In this document: positions 1-10,425 of the stretch, piece by piece
Layout of the letters: every line of letters begins with the position of its first letter
Position numbering within the stretch: position 1 is the first letter of the stretch
DNA from: Syngnathus acus
Taxonomy: Eukaryota; Chordata; Actinopteri; Syngnathiformes; Syngnathidae
Length of the DNA stretch: 64,000 nucleotides
Direction: 5' to 3'
NCBI RefSeq assembly: GCF_901709675.1
Contig: NC_051089.1
Span: forward strand, 11,521,976-11,585,975
Notes under the pieces: generated by a model
What the model was told of the DNA's origin: nothing
Seen by the model: only the letters and a program-made list of their open reading frames with translations
Database searches by the model: none
Made by a program: the position numbers and the translations under genes

Positions 1-677
1 CAAGTAAGGTGTTGCAGTCTCGGAACTTGGTGACTTCTTGGTCCAGTGTGTCCAACAATATGAGCTGATTTTGTCTGAAAGAGCATGAGAGTGGTATTTG
101 ATGTAAAAGGTTTGAGAAACACAGCAGTATACCACACAAATGTATACAATATACAACTCCATCACGTAACGGCAAGTTGATGATGATCAGGGCTCATCGA
201 TCAACTCACGTGAGTTCTTGGAGAGTACGTTTTGAGTTCTGAAGGCCAGGCAAGTAGTGGGAAAGTAAGCCCTCTGTCAGCTTGTGCACCGCTTCCTTGT
301 ATTCGCACACATTTTCTAGAGGGGCGGAGCTCTCCACATACATCAGCTCCTCTGCCGACAGCTGCACATCTGAAAGATGACAGCAGATGTGCAAATTTAC
401 ATTGTTTGTGCAACATTTACCCCATTGTTATTATTATTACATCCCACCCAAGAGAAGAATTACTTCACAAGTAGAAAATGCAAAGTCCAAGCTCGAGTCT
501 AGATTTAATTCCCCCCCCAAAAAAGGGAACTTGCGAGGCTTTGCAATCAGACAACATTTGGACCATTTTGCAAGGTCAAGCGTGCGTAACACGTGCAGGT
601 TTGGTATCAAATTACACACCTTCGATATGTGGAGGTTCACCCTGTGATGAGGGTCCTTCATCTTCCATTCCCTCCAT
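1..677 (-). CDS. bloc1s6: BLOC-1 subunit 6 (pallidin), 5' part; gene runs off the left edge
   Basis: Pallidin is a small coiled-coil subunit of BLOC-1, the cytosolic complex that helps build melanosomes and other lysosome-related organelles and binds syntaxin. Coding exons on the minus strand: 677-620, 369-210 and 74-1 (open at the window edge). The joined protein starts MEGMEDEGPSSQG and reads through LTEGLLSHYLPGLQNSK, LQELTQNQLILLDTLDQE and VTKFRDCNTLL, closely matching the family core (LAEGLLSHYLPDLQ, LLDTLEQEISKF). Donors (GTGTGT, GTGAGT) and acceptors (CTTTCAG) fit, and the phases (1, then 2) join cleanly. The start at 677 is the first ATG of this frame after an acceptor-like site (exon edge near 697), so a further 5' UTR exon probably lies upstream toward 1.3-1.65 kb. 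The short N-terminus differs from the human one, as is common in this family. The gene is head-to-head with slc30a4. Confidence 0.92.
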
Positions 678-769
678 AAACAACAAGACTCTGCAACCTG
701 TAAAATATGCCAGGGCATCAGATGGTCCTTCTTCAGCAAACTACAAATATTTGACGCCCGGGAATTCTA

Positions 770-1500
770 ATTGTGCATATACTAGTATTCCAGAAGATGG
801 CGACAAAGCATTTTAAATGGCGAGTATCATACAGTTAAGGTCATGCTACCAGCTGCTAACAGGTACACTATCATGAGTCCATTAAATGATTCTACCGAGT
901 AGGTTAATTATTTGGCACACAAAAACCTTCACATGAGGTTCATCAATCACATTAGCGACCATTGCAGTCGAAGAAGCATCCTAGCGCTAGCACATTGAGA
1001 ATTATGCGCATATGCACTTCACACAAATAGCATTACCTCAATTCAATATTACCATTCAAACACTTTACTAGTCAGTCATTCGACCAGTGCACTCAACAAT
1101 TTGGAGCAATATCAAATGAATCGAGCTAGCTATAATGACAGTTGCACTAGTTTGACTTGGTTTTCTAGTAAGGTCATCTCAGTTCTAAATTGCATTTCTG
1201 AACAGGAGGAGGAGAACTTTGGCATGCCCGTCGCACATCATATCATGAGTGGGGCAGAAATACTACAGGGTAGTTTGGTGCTACTGGTATGCTAAGAGTG
1301 CGTGTCGTACTAGTTAGGTATAGTAGTCTCCACCATAAACGCCAGACTCGGCAACCTGTAAAAACACCCCATTGAATGAGTATCTTTCACCAGTTTATCA
1401 GACGGCGTATCTCGTGACGCACTACAAAACAATGTCACATGTCACTACAAAAACAAAGGCTAATCACCTTACTTGCTTCTTTGTCCAACCGTTTTTTTTT
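770..1500. other. Non-coding 5' flank of bloc1s6 with ACTAGT-rich repeat debris
   Basis: I see no coding exon here. The stretch holds several ACTAGT/CTAGTA motifs of a degenerate family that recurs elsewhere in the window (about 7.88 kb, 21.3-21.8 kb, 32.3-32.5 kb, 61.5 kb). Around 1335-1360 a short segment resembles the 5' edge of the bloc1s6 start exon (see findings). Confidence 0.5.
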
Positions 1501-1680
1501 TTGTTTTTTTTTCAGAGACACTTATCCAACGAATGGGCGCGAAAAGTCGGTGTACAAGATTACCCGTTACGATTTCTTCTCCGCGGCGATTGCTGGTATG
1601 GTGAATATTGACGCGGCTAAAACAACGATGAGATTAGCATTTTGAGTTGTTTGCGGATGACCAACGTCATATGACTTGGC

Positions 1681-1694
1681 CAGTCACGTGACTG
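1681..1694. promoter_or_regulatory. Palindromic CLEAR-type E-box, CAGTCACGTGACTG
   Basis: The 14 bases are a perfect palindrome and contain GTCACGTGAC (1683-1692), the full consensus of the CLEAR element bound by TFEB, TFE3 and MITF in lysosomal and melanosomal gene promoters. It lies between two divergent genes whose products work in endosomes and lysosome-related organelles. Binding is inferred, not shown. Confidence 0.55.
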
Positions 1695-1739
1695 TGGATT
1701 TCTCCACCAAACTTGCTAGTTGAATTTGCTCGGGTTTTC

Positions 1740-1816
1740 TTTCCCACTCCAGAGTTTGGACGACTCCAGAGATGTACCGAGCTGACCGAAGACATCGCTC
1801 GGAAATATTTTGTCAG
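1740..1816 (+). other. slc30a4: Probable 5' UTR exon of slc30a4
   Basis: The sequence ends at a strong donor (TCAG then GTGAGT at 1817). A matching acceptor, CTGTTTCAG, ends at 3113, and the sequence from 3114 runs into the slc30a4 start codon at 3220. The left edge is an estimate. The intron between (1817-3113) holds no coding exon that I can see. Confidence 0.45.
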
Positions 1817-3219
1817 GTGAGTTAGCCCTGTTTATGTCATGTGATTTTTATGAAAAGTTGATTGTCGCCTGCTGACACGAGCCAACATTTCGATCACATT
1901 TACGAGCTATCCTGTTACTGTTTAGCCACAGCTGTTTCATTGAAGAGGACTTTTGAGCTTTTTACAATCTCTCTCCCTAATGACAGGATCTGTTTGACTA
2001 CCTGGAATAAAATACTGGCCTTTTGTTTCTACCTCACATCCTTTTTATGTGTTTCGGAAATGCACGGATGGGTAATTTTTTATCTGATTTTGATTGCATC
2101 TTCAAATCTTTGTGTATTAATAATATACTGTTCTTTAGAATAAAAGTGACCAAGTGGTTCTATCCTGGCAACTTTTGTCCAACAGAAAACCACGAAAATC
2201 CCATTTTACAAATTCCTTATTCAATGTTTTCTTTGAAATAAATGTTTGCACAAGGACGTCAATTAGTAAATTTCATAGCAGAAGTTTTGTCACACGTTTC
2301 ATACATGATGCTCTCTTCAGATTATTTTCTTTTTTTTATGCGTGGGAACCTTTTCCCACTAGCCGAGTGGGATGACAATTGGAGGAAAGGTGGCTGGAGT
2401 GCTAGAACAAAAAACAAAACAAATGCTTTTGAAAGGTGCCTCAATCCCACCTTTGACTCCAGAGGCACTACTAGAGGCTACATCAGCAATAAAATAGTAT
2501 TCTGTGATGACATCAACAGAAAAGTGGAGGTGAATTCAGTTTAAACAGTGCTTTCCAATGTACTGACAAGGTTTTCCACAAAGGTTAAGGAAAGATGGTA
2601 CAAACTGGTAGATTTGACTTGATTTGAGTCCCACTAATTATTTGCATGTCAGAAAACTAAAGTACCTTATTCCAAGGGAGGGACAGAAGAAAAATGGTCA
2701 CACCAGCTGTATCAACAGCTGCACTATTTTAAAAAGCAAATATAGTACCCGGTAGGATAGCTATCTTTGAACATGGCAAAGTACAAATTTAGATTTTCTG
2801 AGATTTATATTTTGCTCAAGCCATCTTTTGATTTCACCTAATCTATATATAAAATCAATGCTTACTCTATCAGTCGGTAATCTTCTTGTGACCCAACACA
2901 GTTAATGTTGAACTTTATATTCATCAAAAGAACTGAATGTTAGTTAAAAACAAGGTACAATAATAAGAGTAGAAACAAATCCAACAGATTACAGCCTATA
3001 TCACCATGGAAGATGAAGGGGTAGGAAAACAGAACATGGCTTGAGGGTTAAAGATACAAGCTGTGATAAAGCGTGGGTGGTGTCCATTAGCTTTTGTTTT
3101 CATCTGTTTCAGGTCCCGATGCAGTAAACTTGCATGTTCGTCGGAGCTACGCAATGTGAATGATTGACCCAGGAGGAAAGTGTCCTGTCTGCATAGTGGG
3201 CCCAGGATACTTTTAAAAG

Positions 3220-6200
3220 ATGTCGGGTGGTAGCCTGTTGAGCAAAGTGCGCTCCGCCTTCAGGAAAGAGCGTAACGACTGGGACATGAGTAGCGACACG
3301 GCACCCTTCGACTTCTCAGATGAGCTGGTGGAAGACGAAGTGCCCAAATTCAACAAGCTGAAGGTATGGAGCCAATAATTCAATATCCTTGATGCATAGA
3401 CCTTGTTTGTCTTCACAAGTAAGCTGGCATTGAGCAAAATCATCTCCATATCTTTTCAGAAAACCAAAAAAGGCTTGCTGAGCCATTAACTACATTGTCA
3501 GAGAGAGCATGACATTCTCAACACTTAAGATTGGTCAATAATTTGTAAAAATGTGCGGAGACTGAATTCAAGGCAGTCCCAAGTTACAGAGGCACCATTT
3601 GTTGTTACTTAGGATATGCAAGTCAAAGTCAAATCATAAAATCTTCGCAGTCACATGTATTCACACCATTGCCATTTTGCATTCCGGATTTATTGTTCCC
3701 GTCACATAATTGTACTAACACACTCATAACCATGTTTATTTAAGCTCCCAAACCAAACTCAGAATTGTCTGCTACTTGGTCTTCTCAATTAAAGTCAAGT
3801 TTGCTGCAGTCGTGACATAAAAAAAAAAAAAAACTAAATTTTACACTTATGTACTAGTGGACCTTTAGATGGATATTAATGATGTCGGATAAATGTCCAA
3901 ATGGCTTCCATATAAAGGTGGTGGTCTCCGGCGAGATGTCGGACTACTCTGCCGGGACTCCGTCCAATGGAGTAGCGGTCAACACGCTGGTGGTGGCGGG
4001 TCATGCGGAAGATGATGACTCCTTGCTGGACTCTTCCTCCAGCGTGGGCAGCCCAGGCTTGAACATGGACCCATGTGACAGCTGCACCAAGAAGAGGGAG
4101 ACAGTGAAGCAGAGGAAGGTGATGAAGAGGCTGGTCATTGCGGCTCTGCTCTACTTTCTTTTCATGGTGGCAGAAATTATAGGTAAGCGGAGTCTGTGTC
4201 AGAGGTGAGAAAAGTATGGCTGTGGAGGCCTGTAAAAACGTTTTTGTTGTTGTTTTTAAATATACATCTTGTATATGTCGCTGAATACTACCTTGTATGG
4301 TTCTTTCAGGTGGATATGTTTCGAACAGTTTAGCCATCATGACTGACGCTCTGCACATGTTAGCTGACGTGGTGGGTATCCTGTTCTCTCTGCTGGCTCT
4401 GTGGCTCTCCACTAAACCTCCCACCAAGAGATTCACCTTTGGACTGCATCGGCTTGGTAAGCCAAACTGATGTATGAAGAGTCAAAGCAGAGATATGACT
4501 GCAAGCTGTGGAATGAGTAGTAGTGTAACCGTTTCTGATGCAGAGGTGATAGCAGCTGTCCTGAGTGTGGTGCTCATCTACATCCTGACGGGAATACTGC
4601 TTTTTGAGGCCATTCAAAGGACAATAAAACAAGACTTCAACATCGATGGCGATGTCATGATCATTACAGCGGCTGTGGGTGTGGCTGTCAACGTCGTGTG
4701 AGTGCGAAGGCGTGTTTCTCTCTGTGAGAGTCTGACGACAGTCGAAATCGCAGCATAAAATGTTTTTTTTTTTTTTATCTAGAATGGGCTTCTTATTAAA
4801 CCAAGGGTGTCATCTTCACACTCATGGCCACGGTCACTCTCATGGCCACGGTCACTCTCACGGCGCCACAGCAGCCACGTCGGGGTCACAGTCCGCGGGA
4901 TCCGGACACAACCAGAGGCAGCACGGCAGCTTGGCTGTCCGAGCCGCCTTCATCCACGCTTTGGGTGACCTTCTCCAGAGCCTCGGGGTTCTCATAGCTG
5001 CATACATCGTCCGCTTCAAGGTGCTTTGCTTTGTTCTGTTAGCGGCCAGTTTTATATGAAATCTTGGGCTTTATTACGTAATAAACGCAATTTTATGGTG
5101 CCGAGCAAATAGGGCTAGATGATCTGGCCTTCAAATCGATTTCTTTTTCACCACAGTCTGATTTTGTTGTACAGCTTGTGAAAATGTTATGTCCCCTCAC
5201 AATTTGATAGCCTTGAATGTCTCAACCATTGGCAACAAAAGAGTAAACCTCAAAGTGAAAATGACAAATTTGGGCCCAATTAGCAATTTTGTATCTGAGG
5301 CTTCATGTCATGTGACTCTGTGTTGCGAGGCTTGCCAATTCAGTATGGCAGCTTTTGGATGATCTGGGGGGAAAAAAAGATGGCCTAAGCTATAAGAAGA
5401 TACTCAAGATTTACCAAGTTGTGACTGGTGTACTCCCTTTTGTGTGAAATCTTCTGGAAATTCAATTCTTAATGTATAAACTTTTAAAAAATTCTGCAAT
5501 TTGCCGTTAAACCGCTTGCTTCAGTTGTTGCATATTATGATTGGATTGTATTTTTGCAGTTTGTCACCGTGATATCACCTCTCTATCTCTTCAGCCCGAG
5601 TATAAACTTGCGGATCCAATTTGTACCTACATCTTCTCGGTTCTGGTTCTGTTCACCACAATCCGCATCATACGTGACACAACAGTCATTGTGCTGGAAG
5701 GCAAGTGTCAGATTCTTGGCAAGTGTGCAAACTTGTGTTCTTACATAATGATTCATGGTGTGGTTTTCTCCTTTTTGGACACCGCCTAGGTGTGCCGAGG
5801 CATCTGGACACAGTGCAGATCAAAGAAGATCTCCTGAAGTTGGAGGACGTGCAGTCGGTGGACGAGTTAAATGTTTGGGCGCTGACTGCAGATAAAACCG
5901 CAGCACTTGTGCATCTTCAACTAAGTGAGTCTCTTCAGTACCACATGCACATATTCATGCGTTGATATTACTTGACATACTTTCTTGTTAATTCCCTGGA
6001 ATGTGAGGTAAATGTGCTTTGGCTTGGTTACGTGACTCAAATCTATTTTTAAAACTCTGCTCCTGGCCATTGTCAACTGCTTCCCTTTTCTTGAACCATT
6101 TTCGCTGTGTTAATGCAAATGAAACTACCCTATGATGGGGATTTTTTTTTCCCCCTATTTTTGTCATTTCCAGGTGCAAGTCTTTAAATTTAAGTTGTGA

Positions 6201-7409
6201 TTTAGTTCTAAGGTGGCTACATTTGAGCAATGGAAAGCCATGAAAACTGCATTTTTAATTGAACTTTTTTAAGTGGAATTAGTGGACTGAATTGCATATT
6301 TGGAGTAATACAGGTTTCATTCTATATTCAACACTTGACTTTCTTTTAACGACTGTATTACAGAATTTATCAATGTTTGGATCAGGGGGTGATTTCCTCT
6401 ACTTTTCTTTCTAAAATGAATAAATCGCAATATAATAACTTGCTGCAGTGTAGACAATGAATGACACAATTATAATTTTTAAAAGTGGAAGTTGAAGTGC
6501 CCTCTACTGATTTTAGAAATGAATAAAATATTGTCTACAAAAATGAGGTAATCTACTGTACAGAAAATACTGTATTTTTTACCAAGATTAACTATTGTAG
6601 TTGTTTCACAACCGGCACAGTTTTTCAAGCAAAGTCAAATTTGAAAATGGATGGTTAATGTACATTAGTGAAAAAAACTAATCTTAGTTTAAAAATCCAT
6701 ATGCAGTAAAAGAAGAATTGACTGACTGTATTGACTGTATGTGTTAAAAAAAAAAAAAGAATTCCACAAACAAGCTGAAAGGAAAGTCAAATCCAAGAAA
6801 GCCTGAGGCTAGTTGAACATAAGCACCAGTCCGGTTCTTCCTCTTTTAACCAAAGCGTGACGCGTCACTGAAGCTGTCAGAACAGAAATATTCACACTCT
6901 AAAATCCTGGTCATGACCTTATAATGACCAAAACCCCAGTTGATCTTGTTTTTGTTCCATAGTTGACTTCAAAATTCAAACTCTAGTACAAACCAGTACT
7001 ATACCAATATAAGAAAAATAAAGAATGAGTTTAAACAGTGAAGATCTCAACCAAAGAACAGAAGACTAAGCTGCAATATTATTACTATTTGTGCAGAGGA
7101 TAAAGAATATATGCCTGTGAGTGTCTCTCCTATTTGTTGTTTCAAAAATCAATGTAGCCACAACAACTTGGCTGGTTTTGCTAGCCACTCCCTGGAATTT
7201 AGAGGACTTGACAGTTTGCTTCTCCAATCTTATGTTGCATTGTTTTGCTGCCAGAGCCCTCAAGTGCCAGCAACTGGGAGGATGTCCAAGCAAAGGCTCG
7301 TCACCTGTTGCTTCACACCTACAGTCTGACAAGATGCACGGTCCAGGTCCAGACGCACAGGCAGAGGCCCGTGCGCACCTGTGCACACTGTGAGCAGCTC
7401 AGCACTTAA
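3220..7409 (+). CDS. slc30a4: Zinc transporter 4 (ZnT4, SLC30A4)
   Basis: ZnT4 moves Zn2+ from cytosol into endosomal, lysosomal and secretory vesicles. Coding exons: 3220-3363, 3918-4182, 4310-4456, 4544-4697, 4783-5020, 5595-5700, 5790-5924 and 7255-7409; 447 residues against 429 in human. Family marks: FDFSDE near the N-terminus; first membrane span about residues 119-138; HxxxD zinc-site pairs in spans 2 and 5 ([10 protein letters not shown], His152/Asp156; FIHALGD, His295/Asp299); a His-rich cytosolic loop ([18 protein letters not shown], about 247-264); and a C-terminal cytosolic domain ending [14 protein letters not shown]. Intron 6 (5701-5789) starts GC rather than GT (AAG then GCAAGT), the only reading that keeps LEG-VPRHLD in frame. 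Intron 7 is 1.3 kb; the last exon is recognised by [17 protein letters not shown]. The exon 2 acceptor has almost no pyrimidine tract and lies against a repeat copy. Confidence 0.96.
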
Positions 7410-8408
7410 AAACATTGGCTGCTTTCACTTCTTCTTCTTTATGCATTTCTGCGGAGCCATGTGTTGGCGAGTTCAGGCAGAAGGCACTTGGATGTTCCAC
7501 TCACCAAATATGACGTGGAACATGAGCAGTAGTAACACCCTCTCGGTGAAAGGATTGCCGCTGCCCGTGACTTGACTGCTCTTCGGCCAATGTTGACTGA
7601 CCTTTGACGTGTTCAGTTAAGGAAGGTAAACCTTCAGCACAATCTCGTCATTCACCATTAAGGCCTATTTATCTGTATTTTACATGACCGGTGTATATTT
7701 TTTTGTTATTGTGACTTTAAACTCTGTTACTTTATCTGTGGAAAGCTGTTTGAGCATTTAATGGCCTTGATATGCAGCGTTGAGGTCTGTGTACTAATCC
7801 ACTATTTGTCCTCACTTCTTAAACAATGCAGCACAACATGGTTCTTTACTAATAATGTATTTTCACTACCTTATGAAATTTACAAATTAGCATACTAGTA
7901 GGAGGGGGGCACATACTATTTGACATACTTTGGCATACTAGTTGACATCTGTGCACTACCATCGCCACTAGTAAAGTCAGAGATGTGGAAAAAGTTTTAT
8001 TATTTTTATTTTTTTCTAGTAAGGCATATGTGGACCTTAAGATGGATGTCAATGATATGGAATAAAGCTCAAACAGCTTTCCTAAGTTAACCAGCAATGT
8101 ACAGCTGTGGCCAGTCGGCTGACTGAATCAGTTAATACACCTCACAGTACTAACCAAAGTCACTTTATATTAAACAACAATGCGGACGTGATCCACACTA
8201 GTATTCAAATTAAATTCTGAAAGCGCTTGACTTTGGAGTCACTTTGGAGTTGTGCCATGATAGCTGCTGTACCTTAATGATGACTGACAGTGTTATAGCG
8301 CTGAGCCAACTTATTTGTTTTCTAAGTGACTTGGCATTCACAAATAGTAATGTTGTTCATATTGCTTGTATTAATCATCGAAACACATCATGATCACTTT
8401 TGTTTTGA

Positions 8409-8414
8409 AATAAA
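8409..8414 (+). other. slc30a4: Candidate polyadenylation signal of slc30a4
   Basis: AATAAA about 1 kb after the stop codon, followed by a GT/T-rich stretch. The intervening 7410-8408 has no credible ORF and is read as 3' UTR. It includes ACTAGT-rich repeat material around 7885-8095. Other shorter signals could also be used. Confidence 0.5.
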
Positions 8415-8429
8415 ATACTTTGTTTCAGC

Positions 8430-9650
8430 CACAGTACTCCGTTTTTTATGAGGGGGTAAACTTGGTTATGTATTGTCGTGTCTGATTCATTTGCCTTGAA
8501 TAGGACGTGCAGGATTTGAAGAATACACTTTGAAAAATATTTAACAATGCATTAATCAATGCTTCTTTGACAGTGTTAGAGTGATAATGAAGTGAAGACC
8601 GACAAACACACCACGTCGACTGTTATGTCCTTTTCCGTCCACATGGTGGTCCACTTATACAGCATAGTAATACTGAACTGAAATGTAGCTTCAGGATAGC
8701 TGCATTTGCTGATTGCAGCTTGGTTTAAAGGATTAGCACCTTTTAGCCTATGAAATGATGACATCATTGATGAGTCCATATTAAATGTGTGGTGAATGCA
8801 TCACATATTTTAAAATAATTGCCACGAGGTATTTACCCTCACATGACAAGTGAAAAGTAAAAGGGCGTGTGCCTGGGTTTCTAGGCAGCGTCTGTGTGAC
8901 CATAAAAGTGAAAGTGTTTGCACACACCAAGCCTACGTGACTTACAAACTCAAATGTTGTACGTCATGTTGTGTGAACAAGACAGTATTCAGTTGCCTAA
9001 ATTCGAATGTGTCACAGGTCGAATCAAGAGTCTTATGACATCTATATATGGAATAATAAGATTTGGGAGTGTATTGATTCACATTGTTCACATAGTTGTT
9101 CAAATAAGTAACCAATAGTCAATAATTGTCTTGATCAAACCACCTTAGTTGTATGTATGTTGTGAGGCACAGTCTTGTCTGCAAATGTCTTCCTGCACTT
9201 TACATCCTTCCCCCTTTGCTATTGTTTCCTTAAATAACCTTTCACCGCCACCCGGTATAGCATAATGGACGTCCCTAGATACAGAAACCCTTGACATCTC
9301 AGAGCCTTGTTACAACACGACGTGACACGACTGGAGGCAGCTATCAACACAACGCTTCACTGCAAAGGGAAAAAAAAAAAGAATGCAATGATGAACGTGA
9401 TATCCTGAACCCTTGCCCACACTCAGTCATTGTGATGTGTGAATCATTGATGAGGGAAGACTCGGAGCTGTGTCTAGCCACGTGCATGGGCCACACAACA
9501 TTGAGTGGATCATTCTCCATTATTAAGAAAATTGTTGGTGTAGGTGGACGCTCACTTATCCATAAACTGGTTGGAGGGGAGTAGTTGTTCACTGATGACG
9601 TCTCGTCTAGAGCTGTTATCAATAAATCTGTAGTGTAGTTATTCACGTAG
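8430..9650. other. Intergenic, nothing recognised
   Basis: This is the gap between the convergent slc30a4 and coxfa4l3. Short ORFs on both strands lack splice context, domain motifs or family likeness. I see nothing I can name. Confidence 0.5.
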
Positions 9651-9656
9651 CTAAAT

Positions 9657-9983
9657 CCATCTATTATCTGTACCGCCTGTCCCCATGGGGGTCGCAGACG
9701 TGCTAGAGCCTATCCCAGCTGTCATCGGGTAGTAGGTGGGGGATACCCTGAACTGGTTGCCAGCCAATTCCAGGGCACACAGAGACAAACTACCATCCGC
9801 ACTCACACCTATAGACAATTTGGAGTGGTCAATCGGCCTACCAAGCATGTTTTTGGGATGTGGGAGGACCTGGAGAAACTCTACGCAGGCACAGGGAGAA
9901 CATGCAAACTCCACACAGGGAGGGCTGGAGGTCCCCATGACCCCCATGGGGACAAGCGGTACAGAAAATGGATGGATGGATAT
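9657..9983. repeat. Dispersed fish repeat with inverted ends (ATGG-tailed)
   Basis: The left end (about 9657-9698) and right end (about 9941-9983) are inverted copies of one another: TACCGCCTGTCCCCATGGGG on the left against CCCCATGGGGACAAGCGGTA on the right, the latter followed by GGATGG units. The interior carries phrases common in fish dispersed repeats, such as AGCCTATCCCAGCTGTCATC, GAACTGGTTGCCAGCCAAT and GGGAGAACATGCAAACTCCA. Related partial copies lie at 25571-25630, 49365-49515 and 63640-63795. It is probably a non-autonomous retroposon. The inverted ends here could come from two insertions or from inversion during integration. Confidence 0.75.
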
Positions 9984-10155
9984 ATAGCCCTTGATAGTGT
10001 AGTTGTTTACATAGATGAACAATAAAGCCAAGAAATATGTCATTTACAGCGCATAATTATGATGTACTCATTCTATAAACATTTCCTAGCCTTGAAAAGT
10101 GTAGTGGTGTTGACATAGCTGGCCAGTAAAAGTCACCGTTGCGATGAACACATAA

Positions 10156-10161
10156 TTTATT
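10156..10161 (-). other. coxfa4l3: Candidate polyadenylation signal of coxfa4l3 / mir-147 host transcript
   Basis: AATAAA on the minus strand, 265 bases past the stop codon. Use of this signal would place the mir-147 hairpin inside the 3' UTR, as in the mammalian gene. Confidence 0.5.
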
Positions 10162-10302
10162 AGCAATCTTATATAGTACAGTAGATTATTCACCGGCATC
10201 CCATTTTAATTTGTACATTTACAGGCGCAGTGCAAGCTACTTCCTGTCAGCATACTAACGTTTGCAGATGATTTTTGCGGTCGCTCAGCTAAAGAGCAGA
10301 CA

Positions 10303-10373
10303 GGAACAGAAGCGTTTCCGCACACTGACATGATATCAACACAAACTGGCTCGTGCGCAAAGGATTCTGTTCG
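10303..10373 (-). ncRNA. mir147: mir-147 precursor hairpin in the coxfa4l3 3' UTR
   Basis: On the minus strand the 3' arm starts at 10325 with GTGTGCGGAAACGCTTCTG and runs to about 10304. Compared with human miR-147b-3p as I remember it, 19 of 22 bases agree and the seed TGTGCGG is intact. The 5' arm, from about 10372, begins GAACAGAATCCTTTGCGCAC and pairs with it: eight pairs at the base (GAACAGAA with TTCTGTTC), then UUU/AAA and CGCAC/GUGUG blocks broken by single mismatches. The loop is about 27 bases. In mammals MIR147B lies in the 3' UTR of C15orf48, which is exactly the position found here, between the coxfa4l3 stop and its polyA signal. Confidence 0.87.
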
Positions 10374-10425
10374 ACTGATGGGTGGGTGCTGAGGGGAGCG
10401 AGGTCACGAGAGGTTAGAGCGCCAT

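Larger units (their letters stand above)
1530..1816. promoter_or_regulatory. Shared promoter region between bloc1s6 (minus) and slc30a4 (plus)
   Basis: This is the most CpG-rich part of the interval between the two divergent genes (for example CGCGG and CCGCGGCG around 1540-1610). It contains the palindromic E-box at 1681-1694. A donor-like site, TCAG followed by GTGAGT at 1817, closes a likely 5' UTR exon of slc30a4 on the plus strand. I infer that both transcripts start within or beside this block; no TATA box is evident. The exact start sites cannot be read from sequence alone. Confidence 0.5.

Noticed and set aside
1510-1645. Exon-like block on the plus strand: pyrimidine-rich tract, CAG, then a 43-residue open frame (DTYPTNGREKSVYKITRYDFF...)
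   Set aside because: I could not match the peptide to a family, there is no downstream donor in phase, and the block lies in the CpG-rich shared promoter of bloc1s6 and slc30a4. Treated as promoter or 5' UTR.
5701-5712. Alternative GT donor GCAA-GTGTCA a few bases inside slc30a4 intron 6
   Set aside because: It would shift the frame and break the conserved LEG-VPRHL junction; the GC donor is kept.
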